From: Pseudoduganella plicata
GTDB taxonomy: Bacteria; Pseudomonadota; Gammaproteobacteria; Burkholderiales; Burkholderiaceae_D
Assembly: GCF_004421005.1 (NCBI RefSeq)
Contig: NZ_CP038026.1
Location: forward strand, 1,984,001-2,048,000
Length of the DNA: 64,000 bases
Reading direction: 5' to 3'
The notes below the pieces were generated by a model. It saw only the letters and a program-made list of their open reading frames with translations, ran no database searches and was not told the DNA's origin. The translations under genes and the position numbers were made by a program. Numbering within the stretch: the stretch's first letter is position 1; each line of letters begins with the position of its first letter. This document shows, piece by piece, positions 36,509 to 47,455 of this stretch.

Positions 36509-39421
36509 TCAGCCCAGCTGCGCCAGCATCTCGTTGGCGCGGGCCACCTGGTCGTCGCTGCCGCCGCGGATGACTTCGTCGAGCAGCTCTCGGGCGCCTT
36601 CCTTGTCGCCGATCTCCTGGTAGGCGATGGCCAGGTCCAGCTTCGTGTCCATTTCCATCTGCAGGGCCGACATGGGTTCGGCCGTCGGGGCGTCGTCCGC
36701 TGCCGCTGCCGCCGTGACGGCATACGGGTCCGGCGCGGCGGTCTGCTCCTTCTCGTCCAGTTCCAGGTCGATGCCCGACAGGTCGAACTCCGGCGGAGGC
36801 GCCGCTGCCGGCTGGTCGGCCACGCGCGGGGTGTCGGGCAGCGCAAAGTCCTGCTCGTCCAGGCCCAGCGACGGTTCCTCGGACGGCCGTACGGCCGCTT
36901 CGCCAGGCGGCACCGCGTCCGGCAGGTTGAAGTCCATCAGATCCAGTTCGGCCAGCGGATCGGTTGCCGGCTCGTTGGCCGATGCCGTCTTGTCCGCACC
37001 CGGCAGGTCGAGGTCGAAGTCCATGGACAAATCGTCCAGTGACGACGGCGCGGCGGCGCCCGGCGCAGCGGCGGGCGCTGGTGTTTCCGGCTCGTCGAAA
37101 GCCAGATCGAGACGGTCGGCGGAAGCGTCCTGCGCCGCCTGCCCCGCTGCGGCCGCCTGCACGTCCGTCGTGCGGCGTGCCGTATCGTCGCCCAGGCCGC
37201 CCAGGTCGAAATCGAAGTGGTCGGCGTCGCTGCCGTCGGCCACGGTCGGCGCCGGTGGCGCGGCATCCGGGACGGCCGTACGGTCGTCGCCGAAATCGAA
37301 GTCCATCAGGTTTGCGGCCGCTGTCTCGTCGGATGCCGGGGCGGCAGCCGCGTCGGAGGGACGGGCTGTGGCATCGCTGTCGAAGTCGAGCGGACCGGCT
37401 TGCGCCGTCGCGGTTTCGTGGCGGCCCGGCTGGCCGAGATCGAGATCCAGGCCATCGTCCGGCGCCGCCTCGGCGCGGGCTTCGCGGCGCTGCTCCAGCA
37501 TGCTGCTGAAGTCCGACAGCGCGCCGGCGTCACCGGCCGAATACGTGGCGGCCCCTGCCGCCGCCGCGGCAGCACCGGCCGCCACGGCATAATTGCCGGC
37601 GATGGCGCCATCGCCGCCGCTGTACAGCGGATTGTGCGGATCGATCGAGCGGCCCAGCGCCGCGGCCTGGGCCCAGTCGTCGCCCTGTCCACCGGTCAGG
37701 CCAAGCAGCTCGCTGGCCTGGGCCTCGAAAGCACGCGTGTCCTTGCGGGTCGCGTAGATCTCCAGCAGTTTCAGGCGGACAGCGTGGCGCTCGGGATGCG
37801 TGCGCAGCGCTTCCTTCAGGATTTCCTCGGCCTGCAGATCGCGGCCATAGGCGATATACACGTCCGCCTCCGCCACCGGGTCCACTTCGTTGGTATCGAG
37901 CTGGCTGGCCGATGGCGCGAAGTTCGAGTTGAACACACTGTTGCTGGTGTCGACGCTCTGGCCGCCCGCCTCCGCATACAGCGGCTGCGCCAGCGTGCCT
38001 GGTTCATCGAGCGGCACGGCGTCCTTGACGACGACCTTCTTCTCCTGCGCCTTGCGGCGGCGCGACAGCGTCAGCCCGACCGCGGCCAGCAGCGCCGCCA
38101 GCGCGACGCCAATGAGCGGCATGTTTTCCGTGATCGACGCCATGATGCCCGGTTCGGGCTTCGCCGGCACGTCGGGCGGCGTTTTCGCCGGCGTCGCGAC
38201 GGGAGCGGCGGCGGGCGGCTTCGGCGTCAGGTCCACGGGAGCCATCGGCTGCGGGGCCGCCGGTGCATTGGCTGTATCAGCCTGTGCCAGCGCTGCCTTG
38301 TCCTGTGCGTCCGCGGCGGGCTGGTTTTTCACCGTCATCAGCTTTTCCAGGTCGCTGACGTTCTTTTCCAGTTCCTTCACGCGGGCAGCCGCATCGGCCA
38401 CCTGCTGGTCCTTGGCGATCTTGTCCTCGACGGCAGCCGCGGCCCCGGTCTTGCCGGAACCCTCGCCCGCCTTGGACAGTTTGAGCTGGTCCTGGGCCTC
38501 GTTGGCGGCGGTCGGGCGCTCCTGCACCTTCGTCGTGATTTTGCCGGTGGCGCTCTGCGCCGTTTCCGGCGACTTGGCCGGTGTGCTGGCGGCGACCTGG
38601 CCCGCCAGGCGCGCACGGTAGGCGTTGAAGTCGGCCGCGTGGGCGACGACGACGCGCCTGGCCTCGCGCGGGCCGGTGCTGCGCACGGCATCGGCGCCCG
38701 GCACGGACAGGATGGCACCGGACTTCAGCCGGTTCATGTTCTTGCCGCTGAACGCTTCGGGGTTGGCGCGGTACAGCGCGACCAGCATCATGTCGAGCGA
38801 GATGCCGGCCGGCTTGAGGTCGCTGGCGATTTCGCTCAGCGTGTCGCCCCGCTTGACGCGTACGTCCGGCTGGTTCTGTTCCTCGCGGCGCTGCTGGGCG
38901 GTCGGTGTCTGGGCGGGGGCGCCCGCCGCGGGCTTCGTGGCACGTTCGCCATTGGTCACGTCGATGGGCGCGGCCACCTGCGGCGCCTGCGTGGAGCGGA
39001 TCTCGGCCGGGTCCAGCAGGAACGTGTACTCGCGCACCAGGCGCCCTTTGGCCCATGTCAGCTCCAGCAGCATGTCGACAAAGGGTTCGTTGACGGGCTG
39101 GCTGGACGTGACGCGGATGAACTGGCGGCCGTCACGCTGCTCGATGTCGAAGCGCAGGTTCATCAACGCCGGGTTGAAATCGATGTTGGCGGCCTTGAAC
39201 GCTTCCGCCGGTGCCAGCTTCGCGGTCAGGTCGCCTGCTTCCTCGGGCGTCACGGCGGTCAGCTCGATCTCGGCACGCAGCGGCTGGCCCAGGGCGGACA
39301 ACACGGTCAGCTTGCCGAGGCCGGCGCCATACGCAGCGGGCAGGATGGCAGCGCCGATGACGGCACTGGCCAGTGTATTCAGCGCGAACGATGCGACCCT
39401 GGAGCGTTTTTGTACGGGCAT
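36509..39421 (-). CDS. fimV: FimV-type peptidoglycan-binding polarity protein
   Basis: A 970-residue inner-membrane protein that organises type IV pili, secretion and polar signalling. Residues 1-32 are a signal or anchor segment, about 33-130 the FimV N-terminal domain ([20 protein letters not shown]), about 200-250 a LysM domain ([18 protein letters not shown]), a coiled coil about 360-400, one membrane helix about 480-500 ([17 protein letters not shown]), then a long acidic region and the conserved C-terminal FimV motif ([20 protein letters not shown]). The acidic part is repetitive, Asp/Ala rich. No pil genes are nearby; the position beside asd and truA is conserved. Confidence 0.93.
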   Translation of the reverse strand: MPVQKRSRVASFALNTLASAVIGAAILPAAYGAGLGKLTVLSALGQPLRAEIELTAVTPEEAGDLTAKLAPAEAFKAANIDFNPALMNLRFDIEQRDGRQFIRVTSSQPVNEPFVDMLLELTWAKGRLVREYTFLLDPAEIRSTQAPQVAAPIDVTNGERATKPAAGAPAQTPTAQQRREEQNQPDVRVKRGDTLSEIASDLKPAGISLDMMLVALYRANPEAFSGKNMNRLKSGAILSVPGADAVRSTGPREARRVVVAHAADFNAYRARLAGQVAASTPAKSPETAQSATGKITTKVQERPTAANEAQDQLKLSKAGEGSGKTGAAAAVEDKIAKDQQVADAAARVKELEKNVSDLEKLMTVKNQPAADAQDKAALAQADTANAPAAPQPMAPVDLTPKPPAAAPVATPAKTPPDVPAKPEPGIMASITENMPLIGVALAALLAAVGLTLSRRRKAQEKKVVVKDAVPLDEPGTLAQPLYAEAGGQSVDTSNSVFNSNFAPSASQLDTNEVDPVAEADVYIAYGRDLQAEEILKEALRTHPERHAVRLKLLEIYATRKDTRAFEAQASELLGLTGGQGDDWAQAAALGRSIDPHNPLYSGGDGAIAGNYAVAAGAAAAAAGAATYSAGDAGALSDFSSMLEQRREARAEAAPDDGLDLDLGQPGRHETATAQAGPLDFDSDATARPSDAAAAPASDETAAANLMDFDFGDDRTAVPDAAPPAPTVADGSDADHFDFDLGGLGDDTARRTTDVQAAAAGQAAQDASADRLDLAFDEPETPAPAAAPGAAAPSSLDDLSMDFDLDLPGADKTASANEPATDPLAELDLMDFNLPDAVPPGEAAVRPSEEPSLGLDEQDFALPDTPRVADQPAAAPPPEFDLSGIDLELDEKEQTAAPDPYAVTAAAAADDAPTAEPMSALQMEMDTKLDLAIAYQEIGDKEGARELLDEVIRGGSDDQVARANEMLAQLG

Positions 39422-39633
39422 ATTTTTCTGGTAATAAGTTGGCAACGGGAAAAAAGTTACTTTCCCAGACGTCTCAACATAACACCATGGCCCCACGACA
39501 TGCAAGCTCTGCACCTCTGCAGTAACCCCGCAGGACCGTCCCTGTAGACGGCTCGACAACACCACGCCCCAAGATGGCCCCTGCCCTCAATGTGGACACG
39601 GCCTCGACAGGAAACAGCTCCATGACAGTTTTC

Positions 39634-39650
39634 GTGCCTGACCCCGATGT
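39634..39650. repeat. Copy of the 'GTGCCTGACCCCGATG' dispersed motif
   Basis: CGTGCCTGACCCCGATG matches, in reverse, the loop and arm of the hairpin at 32653-32667. Here it lies inside an interrupted dyad CATGACA (39621-39627) / TGTCATG (39651-39657) in the 300-base gap between asd and fimV. Confidence 0.6.
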
Positions 39651-39670
39651 TGTCATGGGCTCGGCGGCAG

Positions 39671-39702
39671 GGGCGAAAAAAAGCCGGGCGGTGCCCGGCT
39701 TG
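39671..39702 (-). terminator. Rho-independent terminator after asd
   Basis: On the minus strand GCCGGGC-ACC-GCCCGGC is followed by TTTTTTTC, a textbook intrinsic terminator 20 bases past the asd stop codon. Confidence 0.93.
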
Positions 39703-39721
39703 CTGGTGGCGCAGTGGACGC

Positions 39722-40849
39722 TTACTTGTCCAGCACGATGCGCAGCATGCGGCGCAGCGGCTCGGCGGCGCCCCACAGCAGCTGGTCGCCGACGGTGAAC
39801 GCGGAGATGTACTCCGGGCCCATCGACATCTTGCGCACGCGGCCGACCGGGATCGTCAGGCTGCCCGTGACGGCGGCCGGCGTCAGGTCGCGTACCGACG
39901 CCTCACGCGTGTTCGGCACGAACTTGACCCACTCGTTGTCCCCCGCGATGATGTCGTTGATCTCGTCCAGCGGCACGTCCTTCTTCAGCTTGATCGTCAG
40001 CGCCTGCGAGTGGCAGCGCATCGCGCCGATGCGCACGCAAAGGCCATCGACCGGGATCACGGACGAACCGAAGTCCGCGCCGCGGCCCAGGATCTTGTTG
40101 GTCTCGGCGCCGCCCTTCCACTCTTCCTTCGACTGGCCGTTGTTCAGGTCCTTGTCGATCCATGGAATCAGGTTGCCGGCCAGCGGCACGCCGAACTGCT
40201 TCGTTTCTTCGCCGGACAGGCCGTGCTGGGTTGCCAGCACCTGGCGGTCGATTTCCAGGATCGCCGAAGCCGGGTTGTCCAGCAGCGGCTTGACGGCCGC
40301 GTTGATGGTGCCGAACTGCGTCAGCAGCTCGCGCATGTGCTGCGCGCCGCCGCCCGATGCGGCCTGGTAGGTCATGGACGTCATCCACTCGACCATATCC
40401 TGCTTGAACAGGCCGCCCAGGCCCATCAGCATGCACGACACGGTGCAGTTACCGCCGATGAAGTTCCTGACGCCCTTGACCATCGCGTCCTTGATGACGT
40501 TCAGGTTGACCGGGTCCAGCACGATCACGGCATCCTTGTCCATGCGCAGCGTCGATGCCGCGTCGATCCAGTAGCCGTTCCAGCCGGCCGCGCGCAGCTT
40601 CGGGAACACGTCGCTCGTGTAGTCGCCGCCCTGGCACGAGATGATGATCTCGCAGCGCTTCAGTTCTTCGATGTCGGTCGCGTCCTTCAGCGTGGTTTCG
40701 TTTTTCGCCATCGCCGGCGCCTTGCCGCCCGTGTTCGACGTCGAGAAGAACACCGGTTCGATGTGGTCGAAATCGCCCTCTTCCTGCATGCGCTGCATCA
40801 GGACGGAACCCACCATGCCGCGCCAACCTACCAGACCTACTAGTTTCAT
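39722..40849 (-). CDS. asd: Aspartate-semialdehyde dehydrogenase
   Basis: A 375-residue NADPH enzyme that makes aspartate semialdehyde for lysine, threonine and methionine synthesis. The nucleotide site is [11 protein letters not shown] and the catalytic Cys lies in [16 protein letters not shown]. Length and N-terminus [13 protein letters not shown] match the gram-negative type. It is 87 bases downstream of leuB. Confidence 0.97.
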   Translation of the reverse strand: MKLVGLVGWRGMVGSVLMQRMQEEGDFDHIEPVFFSTSNTGGKAPAMAKNETTLKDATDIEELKRCEIIISCQGGDYTSDVFPKLRAAGWNGYWIDAASTLRMDKDAVIVLDPVNLNVIKDAMVKGVRNFIGGNCTVSCMLMGLGGLFKQDMVEWMTSMTYQAASGGGAQHMRELLTQFGTINAAVKPLLDNPASAILEIDRQVLATQHGLSGEETKQFGVPLAGNLIPWIDKDLNNGQSKEEWKGGAETNKILGRGADFGSSVIPVDGLCVRIGAMRCHSQALTIKLKKDVPLDEINDIIAGDNEWVKFVPNTREASVRDLTPAAVTGSLTIPVGRVRKMSMGPEYISAFTVGDQLLWGAAEPLRRMLRIVLDK

Positions 40850-40936
40850 TTGGAATCCCTCGGATTATTCTGTGTGTTTTCTTGTAACGCCGCGCATGCC
40901 CGTTCGGCTTACCCGACCGGGCGCGCGGCACGCAAA

Positions 40937-42010
40937 TTATTTCGCCAGCGCCGCGACGACGGCGTCGCCCATCTGTTCCGTGCCCACTTTCGTCGTGCCT
41001 TCCTCGAAGATGTCCGGCGTACGCAGGCCCTGCGCCAGCACGGCCTTGACGGCGTTCTCGATGCGGTCGGCCTGTCCGGCGCGGTTCAGCGAGTAGCGCA
41101 GCATCATCGCGCAAGACAGGATCGTCGCCAGCGGATTGGCCACGCCCTTGCCCGCGATGTCGGGTGCCGAGCCGTGCGACGGCTCGTACAGGCCCTTGTT
41201 GTTCGCGTCCAGCGATGCGGACGGCAGCATGCCGATGGAGCCCGTCAGCATCGCGGCCGCGTCGGACAGGATGTCGCCGAACATATTGCCGGTAACGATG
41301 ACGTCGAACTTCTTCGGCGCGCGTACCAGCTGCATTGCCGCGTTGTCGACGTACATGTGATCGAGCGCCACGTCCGGATACTCCTTGTGCACGTCGCCGA
41401 CGATGTCCTTCCAGAACTGGAACGTCTCGAGCACGTTGGCCTTGTCGACGGACGTCAGGCGCTTGCCGCGCTTCTGCGCCGCCTGGAACGCCACGTGGGC
41501 GATGCGGCGGATTTCGCCTTCGGCATAGCGCATCGTATCGAAGCCTTCGCGCTGGCCCTTGAACGGACCGTCCGGGCACTCGCGCACGCCGCGCGGCTGG
41601 CCGAAATAGATGTCGCCGGTCAGTTCGCGGATGATCAGGATATCCAGGCCGGACACCACTTCTGGCTTCAGCGTGGACGCGCCAGCCAGTTCCGGATACA
41701 GGATGGCGGGGCGCAGGTTGGCAAACAGGCCCAGGTTCTTGCGCAGGCCGAGAATGGCCTGCTCGGGGCGCAGCGGGCGCTCCAGCGTGTCGTACTTCCA
41801 GTCGCCGACGGCGCCGAACAGGATGGCGTCGGCCGCTTGCGCCAGCGCCAGCGTGGCTTCCGGCAGCGGATGGCCGGCCGCTTCATAGCCGGCACCGCCG
41901 ACGGGCGCCGTCTCCAGTTCGAACTGTTCGTCCAGCGCGTTCAGTACCTTGACGGCCTGGGCGACGATCTCGGGGCCGATGCCGTCGCCCGGCAGGATTG
42001 CGATTTTCAT
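40937..42010 (-). CDS. leuB: 3-isopropylmalate dehydrogenase
   Basis: A 357-residue NAD-dependent decarboxylating dehydrogenase of leucine synthesis. It begins [15 protein letters not shown] and contains the substrate loop and metal motif [35 protein letters not shown] is the NAD region. The ATG at 42010 matches the family start. It follows leuD by 10 bases in a leuC-leuD-leuB operon. Confidence 0.97.
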   Translation of the reverse strand: MKIAILPGDGIGPEIVAQAVKVLNALDEQFELETAPVGGAGYEAAGHPLPEATLALAQAADAILFGAVGDWKYDTLERPLRPEQAILGLRKNLGLFANLRPAILYPELAGASTLKPEVVSGLDILIIRELTGDIYFGQPRGVRECPDGPFKGQREGFDTMRYAEGEIRRIAHVAFQAAQKRGKRLTSVDKANVLETFQFWKDIVGDVHKEYPDVALDHMYVDNAAMQLVRAPKKFDVIVTGNMFGDILSDAAAMLTGSIGMLPSASLDANNKGLYEPSHGSAPDIAGKGVANPLATILSCAMMLRYSLNRAGQADRIENAVKAVLAQGLRTPDIFEEGTTKVGTEQMGDAVVAALAK

Positions 42011-42020
42011 GTTGTTGTTC

Positions 42021-42668
42021 TCAGATCGAGTTGGCCAGCCAGGGCTGGTTTGCCAGATGACGCTCCTCGAAGGCACGGATGCTGTCGGCATGACGCAAGG
42101 TCAGGCCGATGTCGTCGAGACCGTTCATCAGGCAGTATTTGCGGAAGGCGTCGACCTGGAAGGGATAGGAGATCTTGCCGTCCTTGGACAGGATGCGCTG
42201 CTGCTCAAGGTCCACCACCAGGCGGTAACCGGGGAAGGCCCTGACTTCGTTGAACAGATGATCGATCTGCGCTTCGGTGAGCACGACGGGCAGCAGGCCG
42301 TTCTTGAAGCAGTTGTTGAAAAAGATATCGGCAAAGCTGGGCGCGAGGATGGCGCGGAAGCCATACTGCTCCAGCGCCCACGGCGCGTGCTCGCGCGAGG
42401 AGCCGCAGCCGAAATTCTTGCGCGTCAGGAGAATCGAGGCGCCCTGGTAGCGCGGCTGGTTCAGCACGAAGTCCGGGTTGAGCGGACGGCGCTCGTTGTC
42501 CATGCCCGGTTCGCCGTGATCGAGGTAGCGCCACTCGTCGAACAGGTTGGGACCGAAACCGGTACGGCGGATCGACTTCAGGAACTGCTTCGGGATGATG
42601 GCATCGGTGTCGACGTTGTTGCGGTCGAGCGGAGCGACGAGTCCTTCATAGATCGTAAATTTTTCCAT
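42021..42668 (-). CDS. leuD: 3-isopropylmalate dehydratase small subunit
   Basis: A 215-residue swivel-domain subunit that pairs with LeuC to isomerise 2- to 3-isopropylmalate. The family signatures [14 protein letters not shown] and [14 protein letters not shown] are intact. The ATG at 42668 is clear. A short lipoprotein gene lies between it and leuC. Confidence 0.97.
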   Translation of the reverse strand: MEKFTIYEGLVAPLDRNNVDTDAIIPKQFLKSIRRTGFGPNLFDEWRYLDHGEPGMDNERRPLNPDFVLNQPRYQGASILLTRKNFGCGSSREHAPWALEQYGFRAILAPSFADIFFNNCFKNGLLPVVLTEAQIDHLFNEVRAFPGYRLVVDLEQQRILSKDGKISYPFQVDAFRKYCLMNGLDDIGLTLRHADSIRAFEERHLANQPWLANSI

Positions 42669-42718
42669 GGTGCTCTGCTGGTGGGCGGCGGCGCGCGCGT
42701 GACGTGCCGGCCGCGATG

Positions 42719-42841
42719 TTATTTTCTGCCGGCGCCTTCGACAACCTGGCCGACCTTCTGCACGTCCTTGCCGATGCCGGCGATCGTGTTGCAGCCGCTT
42801 AGGATCAGGGTGGTGAGGGCGATGGCGAAGATGGTTTTCAT
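42719..42841 (-). CDS. Entericidin A/B-family small lipoprotein
   Basis: A 40-residue lipoprotein: the signal peptide ends in the lipobox LILSGC (Cys17), then [19 protein letters not shown], typical of the entericidin EcnA/B family. In E. coli these form an antidote/toxin pair; single copies such as this are common in proteobacteria with unclear roles, probably envelope stress. It sits in the leuC-leuD gap, a placement seen in related betaproteobacteria. A longer frame upstream was rejected. Confidence 0.87.
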   Translation of the reverse strand: MKTIFAIALTTLILSGCNTIAGIGKDVQKVGQVVEGAGRK

Positions 42842-42899
42842 AATGATTCGAGCTGGATTGTTACTACAAAAATGCTGCAAGCGTGGGTCAGGAAGGAGT

Positions 42900-42948
42900 G
42901 ATCGCTGGCAGGCGATCACGGCTGCGCAGGCGCGGAGCATGCTCCGCG
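42900..42948. repeat. Palindromes in the leuC-lipoprotein gap
   Basis: CGCGGAGCATGCTCCGCG (42931-42948) is a perfect 18-base palindrome, and GATCGC...GCGATC (42900-42917) forms a second stem beside it. They lie in the 180-base gap downstream of leuC and may shape the message or end part of the leuC transcript. No T-run follows. Confidence 0.6.
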
Positions 42949-43021
42949 AAACCCCTGCTGCGCCCCGGCGGGTCCGATCCCGGCCATGCGCCGTCGGGTT
43001 GTCAATGCCAGCGGCGCGCGA

Positions 43022-44422
43022 TCAGCGCAGGCCGCGTACGTCGACAAAATGGCCGGCGATACCGGCAGCGGCAGCCATGGCCGGGGATACGAGGTGGGTA
43101 CGCCCGCCCTGGCCCTGGCGGCCTTCGAAATTACGGTTCGACGTCGAAGCGCAGCGCTCCCCCGGATCGAGGCGGTCGGCGTTCATCGCCAGGCACATCG
43201 AGCAGCCCGGCTCGCGCCACTCGAAGCCGGCCGCCCTGAAGATGACGTCCAGCCCCTCGCGCTCGGCCTGCTCCTTGACCAGCCCTGACCCCGGCACCAC
43301 CATCGCCAGGCGCACGTTCGACGCGCGCTGCTTGCCGCGCACGACGGCGGCCGCGGCGCGCAGGTCCTCGATGCGCGAGTTGGTGCACGAGCCGATGAAC
43401 ACCTTGTCGATGCGGATATCCTCGATTGCGGTATTGGGCTTCAACGCCATGTACGTCAGCGCCTTTTCCATCGCGTCGCGCTTGACGGGATCCTTTTCCA
43501 GGTCCGGATCGGGCACGCGGCCGTCGATCGACGTCACCATTTCCGGTGACGTCCCCCAGGTGACCTGCGGCCGGATCTGGGTCGCGTCGAGCGTGACGAC
43601 CAGATCGAACTTCGCGCCCGGGTCGCTGTGCAGCGTGCGCCAGTAGGCCACGGCCTGGTCCCAGTGCGGGCCGGCGGGGGCGAACGGACGGCCCTTGATG
43701 TAGTCGATCGTGGTGTCGTCCACGGCCACCATGCCGGCGCGCGCGCCCGCTTCGATCGCCATGTTACAGACCGTCATGCGGCCTTCCATCGACAGCGCGC
43801 GGATCGCCGAACCGGCGAATTCGATCGCATAGCCGGTGCCGCCGGCCGTGCCGATGACGCCGATCACGGCCAGCACGATGTCCTTGGCGGTGACGCCCGG
43901 CGGCAGTGCGCCGTCCACCTGCACCAGCATCGATTTCGATTTCTTCGCCAGCAGCGTCTGCGTGGCCAGTACGTGCTCTACTTCGGAAGTGCCGATGCCG
44001 TGGGCCAGCGCGCCGAACGCGCCGTGCGTGGACGTGTGCGAGTCGCCACAGACGACCGTCATGCCCGGCAGGGTCGCGCCCTGCTCCGGGCCGATGACGT
44101 GCACGATGCCCTGGCGCTTGTCGTTCATGTTGAAGTACGTCAGGCCGTACGCCCTGGCGTTGCTGTCCAGCGTTTCGACCTGCAGGCGCGACACGGGGTC
44201 GGCAATGCCGTGCGAGCGGTCGGTGGTCGGTACGTTGTGGTCGGCCACGGCCAGGTTGGCGGACAGGCGCCATGGCTGCCGGCCCGCGGCGCGCAGGCCG
44301 TCGAACGCTTGCGGGCTGGTGACTTCGTGGAGGAGGTGGCGGTCGATGTACAGGATGGCGGTGCCATCCTCCTCGGTACGCACCACGTGGGATTCCCAGA
44401 GTTTGTCGTAAAGCGTCTTCAT
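43022..44422 (-). CDS. leuC: 3-isopropylmalate dehydratase large subunit
   Basis: A 466-residue aconitase-family subunit with a 4Fe-4S cluster. Cluster ligands are visible in [15 protein letters not shown] and in [35 protein letters not shown] is the active-site region. The ATG at 44422 gives [14 protein letters not shown]. First gene of the leu operon in this window. Confidence 0.97.
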   Translation of the reverse strand: MKTLYDKLWESHVVRTEEDGTAILYIDRHLLHEVTSPQAFDGLRAAGRQPWRLSANLAVADHNVPTTDRSHGIADPVSRLQVETLDSNARAYGLTYFNMNDKRQGIVHVIGPEQGATLPGMTVVCGDSHTSTHGAFGALAHGIGTSEVEHVLATQTLLAKKSKSMLVQVDGALPPGVTAKDIVLAVIGVIGTAGGTGYAIEFAGSAIRALSMEGRMTVCNMAIEAGARAGMVAVDDTTIDYIKGRPFAPAGPHWDQAVAYWRTLHSDPGAKFDLVVTLDATQIRPQVTWGTSPEMVTSIDGRVPDPDLEKDPVKRDAMEKALTYMALKPNTAIEDIRIDKVFIGSCTNSRIEDLRAAAAVVRGKQRASNVRLAMVVPGSGLVKEQAEREGLDVIFRAAGFEWREPGCSMCLAMNADRLDPGERCASTSNRNFEGRQGQGGRTHLVSPAMAAAAGIAGHFVDVRGLR

Positions 44423-44584
44423 GATTGCTGCTTACTGCCTGTGTGTAAGAAGTTCCATTTTGATTATGCCACAGTTTGTGCGCTGCAAAACAAGCCGACT
44501 TCCGGCCTTGTGGGCCGGTGCCTCTTGATCCGGTGCGGCGCGCCGCTGGCGCCAGATATTGCAATGTCCTGCCAAAATTTCCTG

Positions 44585-44650
44585 AAAACCGGTGACAGGC
44601 TCCGATTAATTTGCAACATTACCAAATAACCGGAGCCTGTCACCGGTTTT
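44585..44650. repeat. Inverted pair of the 'CGGTGACAGGCTCCG' dispersed repeat
   Basis: AAAACCGGTGACAGGCTCCG (44585-44604) and its exact complement (44631-44650) are separated by 26 bases, and the right arm is followed by TTTTTTTT. The pair lies just beyond the cheA terminator. It matches 33552-33591 base for base over the core. Confidence 0.85.
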
Positions 44651-44670
44651 TTTTGCTGTTGTTGCGGCAA

Positions 44671-44706
44671 TAAAAAAAGCCTGCGAGGTCGGTCGCAGGC
44701 TTTTTG
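44671..44706. terminator. Bidirectional rho-independent terminator after cheA
   Basis: AAAAAAAGCCTGCGA and TCGCAGGCTTTTT enclose a six-base loop, giving U-runs on both strands. It lies 24 bases past the cheA stop codon. Confidence 0.92.
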
Positions 44707-44729
44707 TACTACTTGCTTGGCAACTATGC

Positions 44730-46613
44730 TTATGCTGCCATGCGGACCGCGCCCCTGCAACCGTCCATCAGGAACGATAGGCCCACGACCAGTACCAGCT
44801 CGCCTTCGGCGGAGCGTGCCGTACCCGTGATGCCTTCGACGGCAATCGCGGTCATCGGCTTGATGACAAGGTCGGCGGTGCCATCGACGGCGCCCACGGC
44901 CAGGATGTAGGGCTGCGGCGAGTTGATGACGATACCCACGCGCTCCGGCGACAGCTCGTAACCCAGCGCGCCGGCCAGCGAGCGCACCGGCAGCGGACGG
45001 CCCTGGTCCTTCAGCACGGGCGCGCCGCCCACTTCCATGAACTCTTCCGGCAGCTCGACGACACGCTGGACGACGGCCATCGGCAGCGCCAGCAGCGCGC
45101 CGGACGTCGATACCAGCATGGTCGGCACGATCGACAGCTCGATCGGCAGGCGGATGGCGAACTTGGTGCCCTTGCCCAGCATCGACTCGATATGGATGGC
45201 GCCGCGGTTCTTCTCGACGGCGGTCTTCACCACATCCATGCCCACGCCGCGGCCCGACACCGACGACGCCACTTCCTTCGTCGAGAAGCCTGGCAGGAAC
45301 ACCAGCTGGTACGACTCGTCGTCCGTCATGTTAGCCGACGGCGAGATCAGGCCCTTTTCCGCCGCCTTCTTGCGCAGCGCGACAGGGTCCATGCCCTTGC
45401 CGTCGTCCTGCAGCACGATCATGACGCTGTTCGCTTCCTGCCATGCCTTGAGCAGAATTGTGGCGCGGGCGCCCTTGCCGGCGGCGACACGCGCATCGGG
45501 GCCTTCGACACCGTGATCCAGCGCGTTGCGCAGCATGTGCACGAGCGGGTCGTAGAGGCTGTCCACGACGACACGGTCCACTTCCGTTTCCGCGCCTTCG
45601 ATGATCAGCTCGACTTCCTTGCCCAGGTCCTTCGCCAGCTCGCGCACCAGGCGCGGGAACTTCTGGAACAGGCGGCCGACCGGCTGCATGCGGGTCGCCA
45701 GCGTGGCGCGCTGCAGTTCGGTGGAGTAGCGCGATGCGCGCTCCAGCGTTTCCGTCAGCGCGGACATCAACGTGGCGGCCTGGCCCTCGAACTTGAACTG
45801 TTGCAGGCGTTCCAGCAGCACGGCAGCCTGGTTGGCGGCCTGCACGGATTCGCCGGCCACTTCCAGCAGCGCGTCCAGCTTGACCGCGTCGATACGGATA
45901 CTCTCTTCCTTGGCCGGCGCGGCGTGCGCCGGCTTGGCTTCCTCGCGGCGTTCAACGCCATCCCACCTCTTGCCGCCCGCGTTATCGGCGGCCGGTGCGG
46001 CCACGGTGGCGTCTGCCGGTGCCTGGGCAACGGGTGCGGGTGCGGCAGGCGCGGCGGCTTCGCCGGCAGGCCGTGTGTACGAACCCGGCGGCATCACCGC
46101 TTCGTACATGCCTTCCCAGTCGAGGCCGCTGGCCGATCCGGTGGCGGGCGCAACGGTGGGTGCGGCGGCCGCGACGGGGGCCGCCGCAGGCGCTGCAGCA
46201 GGCGCGGCGGCCGGCTTGGTCGACGTGACCTTGCCTTCGATGGCGTCCGTCAGGATCTTGTCCAGCTCGGCCGGCATGGCCGGCAGGCTTTCCGGCGCGG
46301 CTCCATTGTTCAGTTCGGCCAGCTGGTCGGCCACGAAACCGGACGCCATCAGCGCCGCCTCGATCGACAGCGGCGTCACCGGCGCGGCACCGGTACGCAG
46401 CGCGTCGAACAGGTTTTCCGTCAGGTGGCAGGCCGACACCAGCGCGGGCAGGTTCATGAAACCGGCGCCACCCTTGATCGTGTGGAACGACCGGAACACG
46501 GCGTTCAGCGTTTCCTTGTTGGTTGGATCGCGTTCGAGGGCAAGCAGATGCTCCTCCACGTTGACCGCCAGGTCCATCGCCTCAACGACGAACTCTTTCA
46601 GCATATCGTCCAT
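44730..46613 (-). CDS. cheA: Chemotaxis histidine kinase CheA
   Basis: A 627-residue kinase that phosphorylates CheY-type regulators under receptor control. The Hpt (P1) domain has the phosphorylated His44 in SFHTIKGGAGF; an Ala/Pro-rich linker (about 135-210) replaces a clear P2 domain; then the dimerisation domain (about 235-300), the ATPase with DDGKGMDP and GRGVGMDVV, and a CheW-like C-terminal domain (about 480-620). Its ATG overlaps the cheZ stop as TAATG. No cheY, cheW, cheR, cheB or receptor gene lies in the window, so it must work with partners encoded elsewhere. Confidence 0.95.
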   Translation of the reverse strand: MDDMLKEFVVEAMDLAVNVEEHLLALERDPTNKETLNAVFRSFHTIKGGAGFMNLPALVSACHLTENLFDALRTGAAPVTPLSIEAALMASGFVADQLAELNNGAAPESLPAMPAELDKILTDAIEGKVTSTKPAAAPAAAPAAAPVAAAAPTVAPATGSASGLDWEGMYEAVMPPGSYTRPAGEAAAPAAPAPVAQAPADATVAAPAADNAGGKRWDGVERREEAKPAHAAPAKEESIRIDAVKLDALLEVAGESVQAANQAAVLLERLQQFKFEGQAATLMSALTETLERASRYSTELQRATLATRMQPVGRLFQKFPRLVRELAKDLGKEVELIIEGAETEVDRVVVDSLYDPLVHMLRNALDHGVEGPDARVAAGKGARATILLKAWQEANSVMIVLQDDGKGMDPVALRKKAAEKGLISPSANMTDDESYQLVFLPGFSTKEVASSVSGRGVGMDVVKTAVEKNRGAIHIESMLGKGTKFAIRLPIELSIVPTMLVSTSGALLALPMAVVQRVVELPEEFMEVGGAPVLKDQGRPLPVRSLAGALGYELSPERVGIVINSPQPYILAVGAVDGTADLVIKPMTAIAVEGITGTARSAEGELVLVVGLSFLMDGCRGAVRMAA

Positions 46614-47455
46614 TAGAACCCCAGATCCGCAAGAAGATCGTCCACACTGTCCTGGCTCAGCGCCACGGCAGGCGCCGACGGGCCGCTCATCAACTCCACT
46701 TTCTCCACTTCTTTCTGCGCAATCTTCTCGCGCTTGTCGGGCGGTGCGTTGTCTTTCAGCAGCTGGGCCAGCTCGGCTTCCACTGTCTGCGTGATCTTCA
46801 CGACCTTCTTGATCAGCTGGCCGGTGATGTCCTGGAAGTCCTGGGCCATCATGATTTCCAGCAGACGGGCCTTTTCGGCCTCGGTCGCTTCGGAGACAGC
46901 CTGGGCGAAGGCGCGCGAGTCGCCGGCCAGGGTCTTGAATTCGTCAATGCTGAGTTTGCCATCGAACAGCGCGGCCCAGCGGTCTTCCATTTCCTTCGAC
47001 TTCTTCGACAGCACGTCCTGTGCCGGCATGCCATCGTCGAGCGTGTTCAGCACCTTGTTGGCGGCCTGCTCGGTCAAGGTGGCCACGTATTCCAGTCGGT
47101 CCTGGGCGTCCGAAATCTGGCTCGACGCTTCCGTCAGCGCCTTGTCATAACCCAGCTCGCGCAGCGAGTCGTGCAGCAGGCGGACAATGCCACCCAGGCG
47201 TTCGAACATCGTGCCATCGCCTTCGGCGGGGATGCCGGCCGGCGCGGCAGCGGCCGCTGGCGCCGCCGGGGTCACCGCTGCGGCCACAGGTGCGGCTTCC
47301 GCGGGTCCCTTCGAGGCGATCTCGTCGAACAGGCTTTCCAGGTCGTCTTCTGCAGCAGCGGCCGGCGCGGGTGCCGGGGCTGGTGTCGGAGCGCTGGCGC
47401 GCTGCGCAGACACTTCCTCGAATAATGCGTCGAAATCATCAGCGGCGTCGGTCAT
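46613..47455 (-). CDS. cheZ: CheY-phosphate phosphatase CheZ
   Basis: A 280-residue phosphatase with an Ala/Pro-rich N-terminus (about 20-75), a long helical hairpin and the catalytic motif in MMAQDFQDITGQLI, where the Gln contacts CheY-phosphate. The C-terminal peptide DSVDDLLADLGF is the classical CheY-binding tail. It precedes cheA with a one-base overlap of stop and start, so phosphatase and kinase are made together. Confidence 0.94.
   Translation of the reverse strand: MTDAADDFDALFEEVSAQRASAPTPAPAPAPAAAAEDDLESLFDEIASKGPAEAAPVAAAVTPAAPAAAAAPAGIPAEGDGTMFERLGGIVRLLHDSLRELGYDKALTEASSQISDAQDRLEYVATLTEQAANKVLNTLDDGMPAQDVLSKKSKEMEDRWAALFDGKLSIDEFKTLAGDSRAFAQAVSEATEAEKARLLEIMMAQDFQDITGQLIKKVVKITQTVEAELAQLLKDNAPPDKREKIAQKEVEKVELMSGPSAPAVALSQDSVDDLLADLGF

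Larger units (their letters stand above)
44423..44729. other. leuC-cheA intergenic region
   Basis: This 307-base gap holds no gene. From leuC outward it contains the leuC leader, the two-armed 'CGGTGACAGGCTCCG' hairpin (44585-44650) and a separate intrinsic terminator after cheA (44671-44706). No leucine-leader peptide was recognised. Confidence 0.75.

Noticed and set aside
44423-44729. Leucine attenuator or T-box ahead of leuC
   Set aside because: No leader peptide rich in leucine codons and no alternative stem set were seen; the hairpins present face the cheA end.
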